Assembly: GCA_964030475.1 (NCBI GenBank)
Contig: CAXIPT010000005.1
Coordinates: 591,083-655,082 of the forward strand
Length of the DNA stretch: 64,000 bases
Source of the DNA: Tethya wilhelma
Taxonomy: Eukaryota > Porifera > Demospongiae > Tethyida > Tethyidae
Direction: 5' to 3'
Below are positions 22,142 to 33,547 of the stretch, in pieces. Within the stretch, counting starts at the first letter, position 1; every line of letters starts with the position of its first letter. The notes under the pieces are model-generated. The model was given only the letters and a program-made list of their open reading frames with translations, ran no database searches and was not told where the DNA came from. The translations under genes and the position numbers were made by a program.

Positions 22142-22609
22142 CTGCACAATCATGTTGGGGTTTTTTTTGTGTGTGTGTGTGGTACATAAAGGGAAGACCC
22201 AGGGGAAGCACGGAGAATATTATTTTTGGTAACAGACTACATTGTTGTATGCTAAAATGCATTTTTTTAAAACCACAGAATACTTAAACAAGCCACTCAT
22301 ACAGTATTAATACAGTCGTAAATATACATACAGTATACAGATTGACCTCTAGGTCTATACTATTCAATATACTCAGGGACTCTAGCTGCATGGAGTCAGC
22401 CTGAGTATGTCGTCTAGTTGAAATGAGTTATAATTCCCTAAATTCAGATTATCATCTGGTCAAAGTACAAGCAAAGTATTTAGAGTTCATGGAATCAAGA
22501 ATGAGGTGATTATTAGAGATCACATGCATTGGGACCTAGCTAGGACAATCCCAGTGAATCTATCCTTATATGAATATATTCACTGATATTCATGTGCTGA
22601 AGTTGCGAC

Positions 22610-22950
22610 ATGCCTTGTTTCACTGCCCATTCCTACACTGCTAATTTTTATGAAAATTTTACTATAGTATTACTTGTTCAAAGTGTGGTGACTGGTACAT
22701 TAGTCCCTACAAAAAACTTGAGTGGTAGCAAGTTAGAGTAGGCTACGTATAAAATGCCACGTGGATAGATAATGACCTTTGAACTCTACCTACAAAAGTG
22801 GCTACATTGAAGCATTGAAGTGCAAAGCAAGTGTAAAAGGCACTAGTCCAGATGAGAAGAAGTTGCTTTGTGTAGCCAAAACTAGCTTAATGCTTTTTAT
22901 TTCTCTGGAAATCACTTTCAAGCAATTCAGTCAGTAAGTGAGATAAAATT
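22610..22950 (+). repeat. Dispersed repeat, copy 2
   Basis: Similar to 3125-3575, including the part that matches the receptor A transmembrane exon (CCTTGTTTCA, GCCCATTCCTACACT) and the right-end block TTTCTCTGGAAATC. More decayed than copy 1 and lacks an open frame. Confidence 0.5.
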
Positions 22951-23914
22951 GCAGAAATGTGCTGGCCAACATCTCTAGGAATAGAGTCAAACTGTAGAGT
23001 CAGATAGTCTATTGCTTTTGCAACCACTGCTGATTCAAGTACATTACCTCATCTACAAAAATAGATTAGTGTCTCTATGAAGTAGACAAAAGTATGCAAA
23101 CCTAGCACATAATATTATACTAGACTTATGGTCCTTTCCAGAAATAAAAAAGAGCTTAGTAAGAAATGGCATGATACAGCATGCCACTCCCTTTAAGACA
23201 AAGTCCCTCTCTATAAATCAACTTGACCTTAGCAACCTAATTGTTACAAACTCCCCAACCTACCAACCCATGACTTGTGCCGCTATACTCACTTGCAACA
23301 AATATTCCTTGGTCACCATGTTACTTTTTACTAGCATCAAAGTTGTATAATTATGTAATTCTGGTTCAATCAAATTTAAATGTCAATGTGTGATGATCAT
23401 TACAACTTGTCCAACGATAATAGTAGGTTCACTCAGAACAGTGATTTACCAACCATTATACTGTACAGAGTGTTTTAGTTTATTTTAGTTTAAATATCTG
23501 TGATATGGATTTATCTATTATAGTTCAATGTTTGTTAGTAACATAATTAAAATTGCTTTATTCTACTATTTTAGAAATTTAACGCTGTACATTACATTAT
23601 ACGTATACGTACATAATTATGTACCAACCCTTGCTATTTTCTACAAGACTATTTTAAAAACATGGATGTAATCACAGTAGTTTCGAATAGCTGAATGTAA
23701 CAATAATTAATAACTATTGTACTTAAGTTTAATTATTTATAACAAAAATTCTTATATTTACTGGAACCACAACAGATCAATTGTTGCATGTCCTTGAGGC
23801 CTCAGTACACTGTACGTGCTGAGGGGGTGTTGGACAGTGAATATCAATATTCATCTCCCTCACATTGTACATCAGCAGATCTGAGTGTTGAGTGAGCAGC
23901 AGATTAGCCAGTGC

Positions 23915-23967
23915 TGAGGAGGTGTAGACAATGAATATCGATATTCATTGTCTATAACACCTCCTCA
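23915..23967. repeat. Long hairpin
   Basis: TGAGGAGGTGTAGACAATGA and the following ATATCG form the left arm of a near-perfect hairpin (arms 11 + 13 bp, 3-base bulge at 23954-23956, centred on ATATCGATAT). A weaker similar palindrome lies at about 23818-23865. Confidence 0.7.
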
Positions 23968-24469
23968 CATGACATGCAGTACATGAATCAGGTGGCTCAC
24001 TGGAATAAGAATGATTTTAACAGTATAGATACAGAAAAAGGTTAGTATAATGATTATTAATATAATAATAATTATTCAATGTAGACGAAGTGTGTGTCAC
24101 TATCAAGTATAATAGTGACTGTGTTTTAGTCGTAGAGTGAACACCAGGCTAGATATTGTCTCTGGAAATGTAGTAATGTACCATTACAAAAATTGTAAAC
24201 TTATATGATATATAACAAACAAACCAAATGGAATTGAGGAACTAAAATAGAATTATGCCCAAACAATAACGAAAATGAGTAAAAAAAACTATTCTGTAAT
24301 GTACAGTAAAGACAGCAAGCAAACAAACACACACACACACACACACACAAATGTATATAATGCACAAAAGTGTAATACAATGATTTTGAAATCAGTATTA
24401 TTCCAATCCATGTAGATACGTAACTTGCCAAAGCCGAGCAAATACCCCACAGCACCTGACAGTGTTCGA

Positions 24470-26658
24470 CTAACATTCACTAATGATCGTTGTCCCTCCT
24501 GATGGATCAGGTGCATATCTCATAGCCGATGGATCTCTGTCCAAGTTAGACTCATTGTTCATCTCCTCATCATCAACAGTCTTTGCGACTCCCGCCGCTG
24601 CACTCATGATGGTATAGTTGTCCTCATTGGGAAGGTTGTTGTTGGGGAAAATGTATGTGGGATCCACAGCTGTGTTGGCGTAGGGAGAGGGTAGCAGGAG
24701 GGCTGTGGGAGTGCTTGGTGTGCTGCTGTTGAGACGGTTCAGTTGGGGGTCAATGCTCTCGTAGACGGGGCCTTCGTAGATTGGATTGGTCACCATGGGG
24801 GGTCGTTTTAGACTGCCATTTCTTTTGTGATCGGGGGTACCGCAATCAACATTCTCAACAACAACTGTACAGATAGCAAAAAAGAGATGAAAAGTTTATC
24901 GTGACGGTATGTTAGTATTGGATATAATTATACAGAATCTAGTGATTGCCTATTACTTTTGCAATCATGTGGCTTGAATGGTTGGTATACAAAAAACAAA
25001 TGTGTGTATGATAAAGATTTCATGGGCATACAGGATATACCAAAACCTATGACACAGTGTATATAAAGGTCAAGATTTCCTCTTGCATGTCTCTCTAGCT
25101 CTCCTCTCTCACCTGTTCTTCTTCTCCTCATGGCTGCCATGAAAATGATCGCTATGACCAGTATGAGGATGATCACTAGAGCCCCACCCACTATTGAGAT
25201 GATGATAATCACTTGAGTGCTGAGAGGTCCATCGTTGGATGCCTGGTCAACACCTCTGGGAGTACCTATTGTTGGCGACTTCAAAACACTGATATCTGCA
25301 TAGTCATGTTGGGGTTTTTTGTGTGTGTGTGTGGTACATAAAGGACCCCAAGGTTATTGAGGGGGAAATGTAACGTATTTTGTACATTGTTGTGTAATGA
25401 ATTGCACATTTTTATTAAACCACAGAAGACTTAAACAAGCGAGTATTAATATTATTATTAATACGGCCGTGAATATATTCACTGTATTGATTGATCTCTA
25501 CTTCTATAGACGATACAAGATACTGGGATGCTAGCTGCATGGAGTCAGCCTGAATGTATTCTCTTGCTAATATAGGCTAGAATTCCCTAAATTAAGTATA
25601 AGCAAAGCATAAGAGTGAGGTGATCATTGCAAGACTCATGCAGTCCCAGGTTAAGTCCAGTAATGAATATTATCGTTCAGAGTGCAACGTCAGCTTACAT
25701 ATACATGTATATTGCACAAAGTATAAGAGTTCATGAACTCTTGGTATGAATAATACCGTATAGCGGGAAATTTTCATGAGGGAAAAATTTCGTTCTTTTC
25801 GTTCCAGACAGCATGAAAACGAAAATTTTGCCCACGAAAATCTGAAATTTTTAAAACGTGGCCGCGGGGTCATGGGTCCAGAACGAAAATAAGACCACGA
25901 AAACTTGTTTTCAAGGCCTGAAACGAAATTTTAACCGCACGAAAATTTCCCGCTATACGGTATATAAATATCACACCATAGTCATAACAGTCACTGACTA
26001 TGACCTGCTGACCAAGAGCATGCATTGTATCATGTGTACTCTTTGTACTAGCTAACTATTATACACATGCTCTTACAATATTATGTAGTCATCGAGCTAG
26101 ACCCATTTTTCGTTTGAACAACCCTTTCCTGAATCTTACGTGATGAAAAGTGGGTCCTGTACAAACAAGACTACCTACTGTAGCATAGCAAACATGCAAT
26201 GTCTGTTAGCATAGCTTGTGAGCAATATTCAGCCATTGTGGTACTAAATACTTTTGGTAAGCGCAACGAAATGCACAACTAAGCATGACAGTTAGTCTAT
26301 TGATTGAGCTACACCCATTTTTTGCTCCACTATGACTGACAAGGTGAAAAGTACTTATATTATGTTATTCAGATGTTGCTTGCATTTGCGATGACCATTA
26401 CTAGATTATCAACTCACGGAAAGACTTGTGTACTTGGAGTGGAAGAGAGATTTCTTCACTTTCAACAATGGCGCTAAAAACAACAGTAACAGTATAATCA
26501 ACATCTAGTTCCAGGTCCTCTTCAACCTCATACTGTACACTCTGTGCTTCCCCGTATCGCTGAACGGAAGACACTTCATTTACGACAAGTTCCTTTGTGT
26601 CCTCGCGACGAAGAGAGATTGTGTACTCCACATCTTGGTAATCACACACATAAGGAAG

Positions 26659-26690
<32 letters not shown>

Positions 26691-27229
26691 ATTGAATTGG
26701 TGATAATATACATATGTAATAATAATAATTATGAATTTTAATTGAGATATCAACTCCTGGTGGTTTGCATTCGGCCTAGCAGAGTAAAAATTGATAAATT
26801 AATACAATATCAAGCTCTAATAATGTAATTTCCCCTTTGCTATACATATGCATGTATTATTCATGTGCTGTGCATGGGTTCATTGTATTTCTATGGGAAA
26901 ATGTGGTCAGCGGCTAAGTCTATCCTTCTTAGATCGCTAGTAAATATTGATCCCCTCTCTGCCATATGCGTGACCCTGCCAGTCACATGGCAGGATTCTG
27001 TTATGATTGTTTTCAATGAGAGGTTACTATAGTGATATTAGTATCATATCCCATGTGAAGACTGTGTAGGAATCATGCATGGAGCTTAGAAGATGCATAT
27101 GTGCCATTATGCAGCTGTTTGACAATATATTGAATTGCAATTGAGTGCATGTCTTAACGATCTTTTAATTTCTCTTTAATTTATGGGTTAAATGCTTTTT
27201 TGTTTATGTTTGAATGTTGACAATCAGCG

Positions 27230-27278
<49 letters not shown>

Positions 27279-30200
27279 ATGTATGTACAGTACCTACCTG
27301 TATATCAAATCTCACAGATGGTACAAGTGATGGACTGAAAGTAAGGAATTCACTGATAGGTTCATCTGCCAATTCAGGAACTAAAGAGAAGCAAAAGAAG
27401 AGAGGAGGAAGAAAGAAAGATGTATTAACAACAAAAATTGAGATATTGAAAGTTCAAGAGTACTTATTCACCAGACACAGACTGTGGTGAGTCATTATTG
27501 ATTGTGTTTTCAACGATATTAGCTCTACAACACAGGTATGTGCACATCTATGACTTTACTGTATTGCTATGGCAACAATGATAGGAGGGGGTCGCCAATT
27601 AACCTCGAACAGACATACACACATGTAATGACACACCTGAATAGTAAGGTAGTAGAAACACACAATTCAATCTGGCAAATATCTGTCCACTGTTTTTGGT
27701 ATTTGAATGGCTTGATGTGTATATAGCTATAGAACAGGCAGTCTGTACTTGGATGAAGGTGTTTGCCTGCTCTGAGTAACGTAATCTAACAGCTGCAGCC
27801 AGTAAATACTAGATTTACTTGAGTAATCTCTCTCCAGTCCAGTGGAAAATAATTTGCAGCTGTCTTGTCAATTTTGTTTACTCTACAGCTACTTGGGATT
27901 GCCATACAGAAAGGATTTAGCCTCATACCCGGGCCACTTGTTCTTTTTAGTGTTTCTCGTACCCATGCAGATCACTCCTGGGTACAAGGCTAGAAAGGAT
28001 TTGTTGTGTGTGTACGTAAGCCATTTTTCTAGTTCTTCTGCTACGTACAAAAAGCCAGACACCCTCAAGGCTATGCACATGCAGACACCCAGACTGTAGA
28101 TTGTCATTTGGTGGCAATCAACCCTTGTTCTCTGTCACATACATATGGTGTCAACTTCCTTTCTCTACAAACAGGCATTGTCCAAACCCACACTTATAAA
28201 CTCTATACTTACTCTCTATTATACCAATCACCTCATTGTGACTGTGAGAGAAATTGTTACACCATTGTGCTCATGTGTTTACAGGCCCATGTAGCCTCAC
28301 CTGGCAGCTGTGATATCACCTATGCTCGTAAAATTGCAATAAACAATGACAAAGAATGAAACCCTTTGTAGTTGTGTGTACTATGCTATGTATGGTGTAG
28401 TAAGTTTACAGGGATCTAATGTTAAAGAGAATGCGAACAGCCTGGAAATGTGGTCACTTTATACTTTGAGTGGGTCATATGGAGGAGTCTAGCTTCAGTG
28501 AAGCCATAATGGCCTTGAGAGATGAATTGTGTGTGTATTGAAGACACAAATGGACCTATTGGATATGTTATAGCTTCCTAGCACCCCCACACAACAGCAA
28601 GGATCTGAACCAGAGGTTTGTTTGCTAGTGGTTTGTTGACAAGAAGTGACTACTGTCTTCTTTCCCTTTCCTATTTTTAAGCAGAAAGGAAACTTTAACT
28701 CACATACATGTAGAGGACATGCACCACAACCTGTCATGGTGACAGGGTGCACTGTTTGTGAGAACAGATGGGGTAGAGACTGCATGCATTGTTGAGGGTC
28801 AGTAATTAATTTTAGTGAGCTTGCTGGCATTTCGTGGCAAAAGGTAGTGGAGATTGTTACATCAACCTCAGCTGTTTGCAAAGGAGACACACAGACACAC
28901 ATACACACATGCAACTATTTTCTCAGACATTCTACTGTCTCAGTGATGTGAAAGTCCAGATAATAGAGTGTGTGCACACAAGCACCAGAGTTGAAGGACA
29001 CCGTGTGTATACACATGCATGTTTATTGTGCCATCCACGATAATCAGATGTATGCATACGGACCAAACGCACTGTGGGAACACAAGCACACAGAGTGACA
29101 CGGCCTATTGACTAAAATTCAATCCACATTAACGATATTGTCTAGTTTGCAAACAATGAAGCGGACCTTCTCATAGTCAAAGACTATAATATAGTAGTAA
29201 AGAGAACAGTATCCATTCACAAAGCTTGACAATGCTGTCATGCTTAACAATTGTCCCATGCATGTTGTGAGATTTGTACAATAATTTTGCTTGTGCGGAC
29301 AACTTGTAAAATCATTGTAAAACACATAATAGAGAAGCAAGGAAACAGGGCCATCCTGTAGGTGGTCAGTCATACCACTTTAGTAAACAGGACATATACA
29401 CGAATAGGTTTTCTCCCCCTTGAAAGTTGACCACTCACACACAACAATATGTCTATCTACACTTTCAATGCTCGATTGTGTGTGTATAGTGACAGCTAAT
29501 AATAAGCTAGAGAGACTGTAGTAGCTGTACCTTTGGGGAAGCCTCCAGAAATGACTCCAGGCTCGCTATCAGCTAGTCCATTATTAGCTTTCACTTTGAA
29601 TGTCAACTCCTCACATTCTTGAATATCTCCAGGTTCCGTAATGAAATCAATCAACGTGTTTGTGTATTCTGGTTCGTACCATTCTTGTCTGCCCACGACA
29701 GACACGTCGTAGTGGTCAATAGGATAACCATCCCATGTGAATGGCGTGTCCCATTCCAATTTCACAAGTGTGGTATCGATCAGTCTGAGTCTTGGAGCAG
29801 GAGGGGAAGATGCACCTGTACATGGTGAGATGCAATGTGATGTGTGAATGAATGAGTGCATGAGTGAGTGAGAGAACTTCTGCATGTGTATGTGTATTTA
29901 CTGGCTAGAGGAGTAAACAGCAAACCTCACTAATCAAACTTTCCTAGGCTTCGTGCTGGCATTCCTTAATTTCTATTCCTCCCCAATGTTTTGTGTATGT
30001 AAGTAAATTATCATTGACACATTGGCCCATACTCTTATTATGCATGACTTGCATGGGCTAGTTTGTTATAACAGAGAAATAGGAAGTTCAAAATCAATGT
30101 TTGAGTATTCAAATAACATTGATGGCAAAAGTTTCATTATCATGAAGTTTGAACATACATAAGCCTGTTAATTTTTGTTGCTTTTGAGTATTATTTTTCA

Positions 30201-32348
30201 TTGTAAATCTATTGCCTAAAGTAAAGAAAGCATATCCTTCTGTGTAAGAGCAAACCATTTGTCACGACACACCCCATAATGGTAATCTACCTTGATAAAC
30301 ATCTACTCCAATGTTACCATAAGTATTCAAATGTTTGCACGATCATTGTCCAAACAACTGAGCAAATTAAACCAACAACAAAGGCCATATTGTTATTGAC
30401 TCACGCACACGCACACAAATGCAATATTAATACTCAGTGTATTACAATGAGATCAGGCGACATAACATTATTTCTGTGTTCCAAATTGGAACCCTGTTAC
30501 TGGATAAGGCGAGGTTCTATAAGGTATGATTAGTTGGTTTTACTATGATGCTTGCACACATGCACAGGTGGTCAGTTTGAGTCTAACCCAGTGCAGACAA
30601 AGTCTAGATCAGACGGTCAGTTCACTAAAATAGAGATTTTTTTTGCCATAGAGACACTCAGATTGCATGCAGACAGGGGTGGTAGTTGAAATGGACAGCT
30701 GCATATTGCATAAAGGATTGAAAGTGTTTCATCACATCACTACACAAAGCTTACACCCAGACTTTTAAAACACTATTATCAGCACGCAGTGCAGGCAAAT
30801 TTAAATCGATTTAGGAAGATTTGTAAGAGATAATGAATTGTGCCTCTGAATTTGGGGCCTCTTTGAATGGGAAGAAAGAAACACACTTTAAAGGCTCCTG
30901 CTGCATTCCAATAGTGAGAAAGAAGTCACTTTGAAGGACTTCTCTTGCTGGGACTGAGAAGAGGCAACAGGATGATGTGGTCAACTCACAGACCAGAAAA
31001 CTAACAATACTGTGTAAATATTATGAAGTCAAGTTCTACTAATGAAAGCTAAGGGTGGCAGTTCAGGTCATTTCTTGAGTACTAAGCAGGATACACCATC
31101 TCTGTCTATAGATCAGTGATAATGAGTTTGCATTGTGTCAGCTGTTTGTGGGATGGTGCCTGATTTGAATCAAATTTTGAAGTAGTTTATTTGAGGTTGC
31201 CATGTTGATAATCTCCCAGTGCACACACTAACCACTTCAACTACAAGTTTGTACAAGAAGGGCACTTATCATCACTGCATCATAAGTGCCACTTGGCATG
31301 TCGTATAGCCTACACAGTACAGTAAGTTATATTTCTGAGAGAGATTTAAACATGTAGAGGTATCATGGACATGCACCTAACAAGGAATACATTACACACG
31401 CATAAACTGCTTACCCATAACTGTGAGGTTAGCAGTGTTGCTCTGAGTGGATATGTCTTGAAGAGCTCCACATGCAATCTTCGTGTTGTTTCTTTCAAGA
31501 GTTGCCTGGAACCTCAGTGACAGGTAATGTACATGTCGACGATCATCTGATGTGGACTGCATGATTGTTTCATTAAACCTGAATCCCTTGTTTTCAAACT
31601 CGGGTATAAGATGAGAAAATATGGTTTGCCTATTTATAAACCATACTGCGTCCTCTCCAACAATTACACACTCGAAACTGGCCCATTCTCTCAGTGGAAC
31701 ATGTGTTGAATTAGGATGAACTCGAATCTCTGCAATGTACAAAAAAAAGAGATAATTTCAGTTCAAGGTCACTCATTGAGATAATGCATTGGAAAAGATT
31801 CTTTGGTTTAATTTTGTTATTGTCAACACCCAATTACATATGGCAAGAGGAAAGAGCTACTATAGTGTGGTCTGGGCTGAGTTGTCTATTGGATTAATTG
31901 CCATGGCAATATCTGTTCACAGTGGAGTAAAGCACCACAACCAAGCTGGGCTCATTATCAGCACCAAATGTGTTAACTGCAAGGTGCTTCACAAATGCAA
32001 ACTCTAGAATTGATTGGAGTCAAGCCAGATCACCTATCAATGATTAACACTTTGTTGAGACAATTGAGTCCTTTGCCAGTAAAACAAAAGCGATTATTAT
32101 TGCTTCAATTTGCACTAAGTGTTTCTATTTGCAATCAGGTGCTGTAAAATCTTGAAAACAAACTAACATTGCTATACACCAGATATTGCATGCACAATAA
32201 CAATTTCACACACCAACATGTATGTATAGTATTTTTTTCCTGCTAGCTAACCTCCAGCTCCAGCGAAGCAAGTGTGCTGCAAGAACTGCAGTGCCATGAG
32301 GAACAGGTAGACAAGGGGGGATTTGTTGAATCGTGAGTAGATACCCAT
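24470..32348 (-). CDS. Receptor G: Ig-FN3-FN3 transmembrane receptor with duplicated 3' cassettes
   Basis: Seven exons give about 532 residues: 32252-32348 (signal peptide M-G-I-Y-S-R-F-N-K-S-P-L-V-Y-L-F-L), 31415-31729 (Ig; F-E-C, V-W-F, I-A-C), 29531-29815 (FN3a; L-E-W-D-T-P-F-T-W), 27298-27380 and 26418-26658 (FN3b, phase-0 split at F-D-I-Q|L-P-Y-V-C), 25113-25295 (stalk and transmembrane, then M-R-R-R-R-T-G) and 24470-24864 (tail). Other introns are phase 1. The tail has N-P-I-Y-E-G-P-V-Y-E-S-I, a Y-I-F-P site, D-N-Y-T-I-M and ends I-I-S-E-C. Known consensus: NPxY for PTB/endocytosis, YxxI for SH2 domains, YxxM for PI3K. Introns are larger than in C and D. The pair at 21296-22141 offers a second, near-identical end. 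Divergent from gene I. Confidence 0.88.
25756..25960. mobile_element. TA-flanked MITE in the G intron
   Basis: A 205-bp element with near-perfect inverted ends (CCGTATAGCGGGAAATTTTC and its mirror) and TA on both sides. Same family as 762-970 and 9379-9571, by shared termini and target. Confidence 0.8.
26659..26690. repeat. (AC)n tract forming the splice acceptor of a G exon
   Basis: On the minus strand the intron ends in an uninterrupted (AC)n run and then AG, directly before the FN3b second-half exon (L-P-Y-V-C). There is no ordinary pyrimidine tract. Confidence 0.75.
27234..27277. repeat. (GT)n microsatellite
   Basis: About 22 GT units, about 20 bp past the donor of the first FN3b exon of receptor G. 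Confidence 0.95.
27919..27992. mobile_element. Mutator-like foldback element with 10-bp target duplication
   Basis: A 74-bp element (left AGCCTCATACCCGGGCC, right mirror TAGCCTTGTACCCAGGA) is flanked by direct GAAAGGATTT copies at 27909-27918 and 27993-28002. Same family as 605-750 and 15160-15186. It lies in the G intron before FN3a. Confidence 0.75.
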
Positions 32349-33547
32349 GGTTGTTTGTGTAAACAGCTGGACTTGCTTCTTTCAATCAAGGCAAGAATAA
32401 AAGTTGAACTCAAAGAAAACCTGCAAGGGTATAGATAGAGGAAGACATTGAACAAACTTTCTATGTCTAAGTTGGCAACATCTTTCATTGTCAATGGCAT
32501 CAAAAATCATCTCTCTGTAGCTACAACTATAAACATGCTCACAATAAAATATTCATGCTGCAAACATACCTGTGGCGTTTAAGCACTGAATACTAATTGA
32601 CCTGTGCATAAAGTATCTGGCGGAGACTGTTTAGATGCCTTTTATACGAGGGTGTAACATCTCCTGGTAGATTCCATCTCTGCCAGTTCCTCTTCCGTAC
32701 AGATTAATTAGTAGATCAACATGCATGTCGCTTAAAAGTCTGTGGCCTGCATGAACTTGCATGCATATGACATCATTAGGTACATGCTTTGTGCGCGTTT
32801 GCTCACATGCGACCATTTCCTAGTTTTACAAATTATTTGGTAAATGGTCGTGTAAAACAAATGCTTGAGTTTTAATAAGTAGTAGGTTTTAATAGTGTGC
32901 GCGCTTTATTTTCACGTGCCCACGTGATGCACCTCGACCAATCGATCGTAATCGACAAGTACGTGGAGCCAAACGATATAATTATAAGCTATATTTAGTA
33001 TATTATTAAGGAATACACATGCATATCATGTAAACATATCATAAATCATTGATTGTCATTGTTTAATGATAGTTGTACGTTATCTTCACGGTACCTGTAG
33101 TTGCTGTTAACTAACTCTAATGTTATTCATACACCATGACCCCTCCAGTGAAGGTGCTAGCATGCTAACACTTATCTAGGCTACAACACTCTATTTTATC
33201 AGAAGTTCTATTCTTTATCTGCTTGGCAGTTTCGCTCGAGGTCGTAATCGGCCTCAAGCGCGCGCATGCGTACAACTACAAGCAACATCCGGCCATGTGA
33301 GCGGACACGGACATAGTTTGGTAAAACTTAGGAAGGAAGTAGATAGACAATAATGTTTTTCCTATTATACGTACTTGCCGGAAAGTCTAATTTTGGTGAG
33401 TGGTCACATGTGTGCGTATGACTCTGTTTAAATATCACTGAAATTTTTACGCCATAAGACAAGCAGCAAATTTACAGTGGGACGAAAATTCGCAGCAACT
33501 TTCAAGTTCTTCAAATTCTCAAGCAACAACCAGTGGATCTATCGAAA
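32349..33547. promoter_or_regulatory. Shared upstream region of divergent genes G and I
   Basis: 1.2 kb between two start codons. CGCGCATGCGTA at 33261-33272 differs from the NRF-1 consensus by one base and lies 280 bp upstream of I. A CACGTG lies near 32917. No coding exon seen. Confidence 0.35.

Larger units (their letters stand above)
22142..24469. other. Region between cassette F and the G tail exon
   Basis: About 2.3 kb with no exon seen. It holds a dispersed repeat (22610-22950), a segment like 20585-20720, a long hairpin at 23915-23967 and, from about 24085, the 3' flank of the G tail. Confidence 0.5.
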
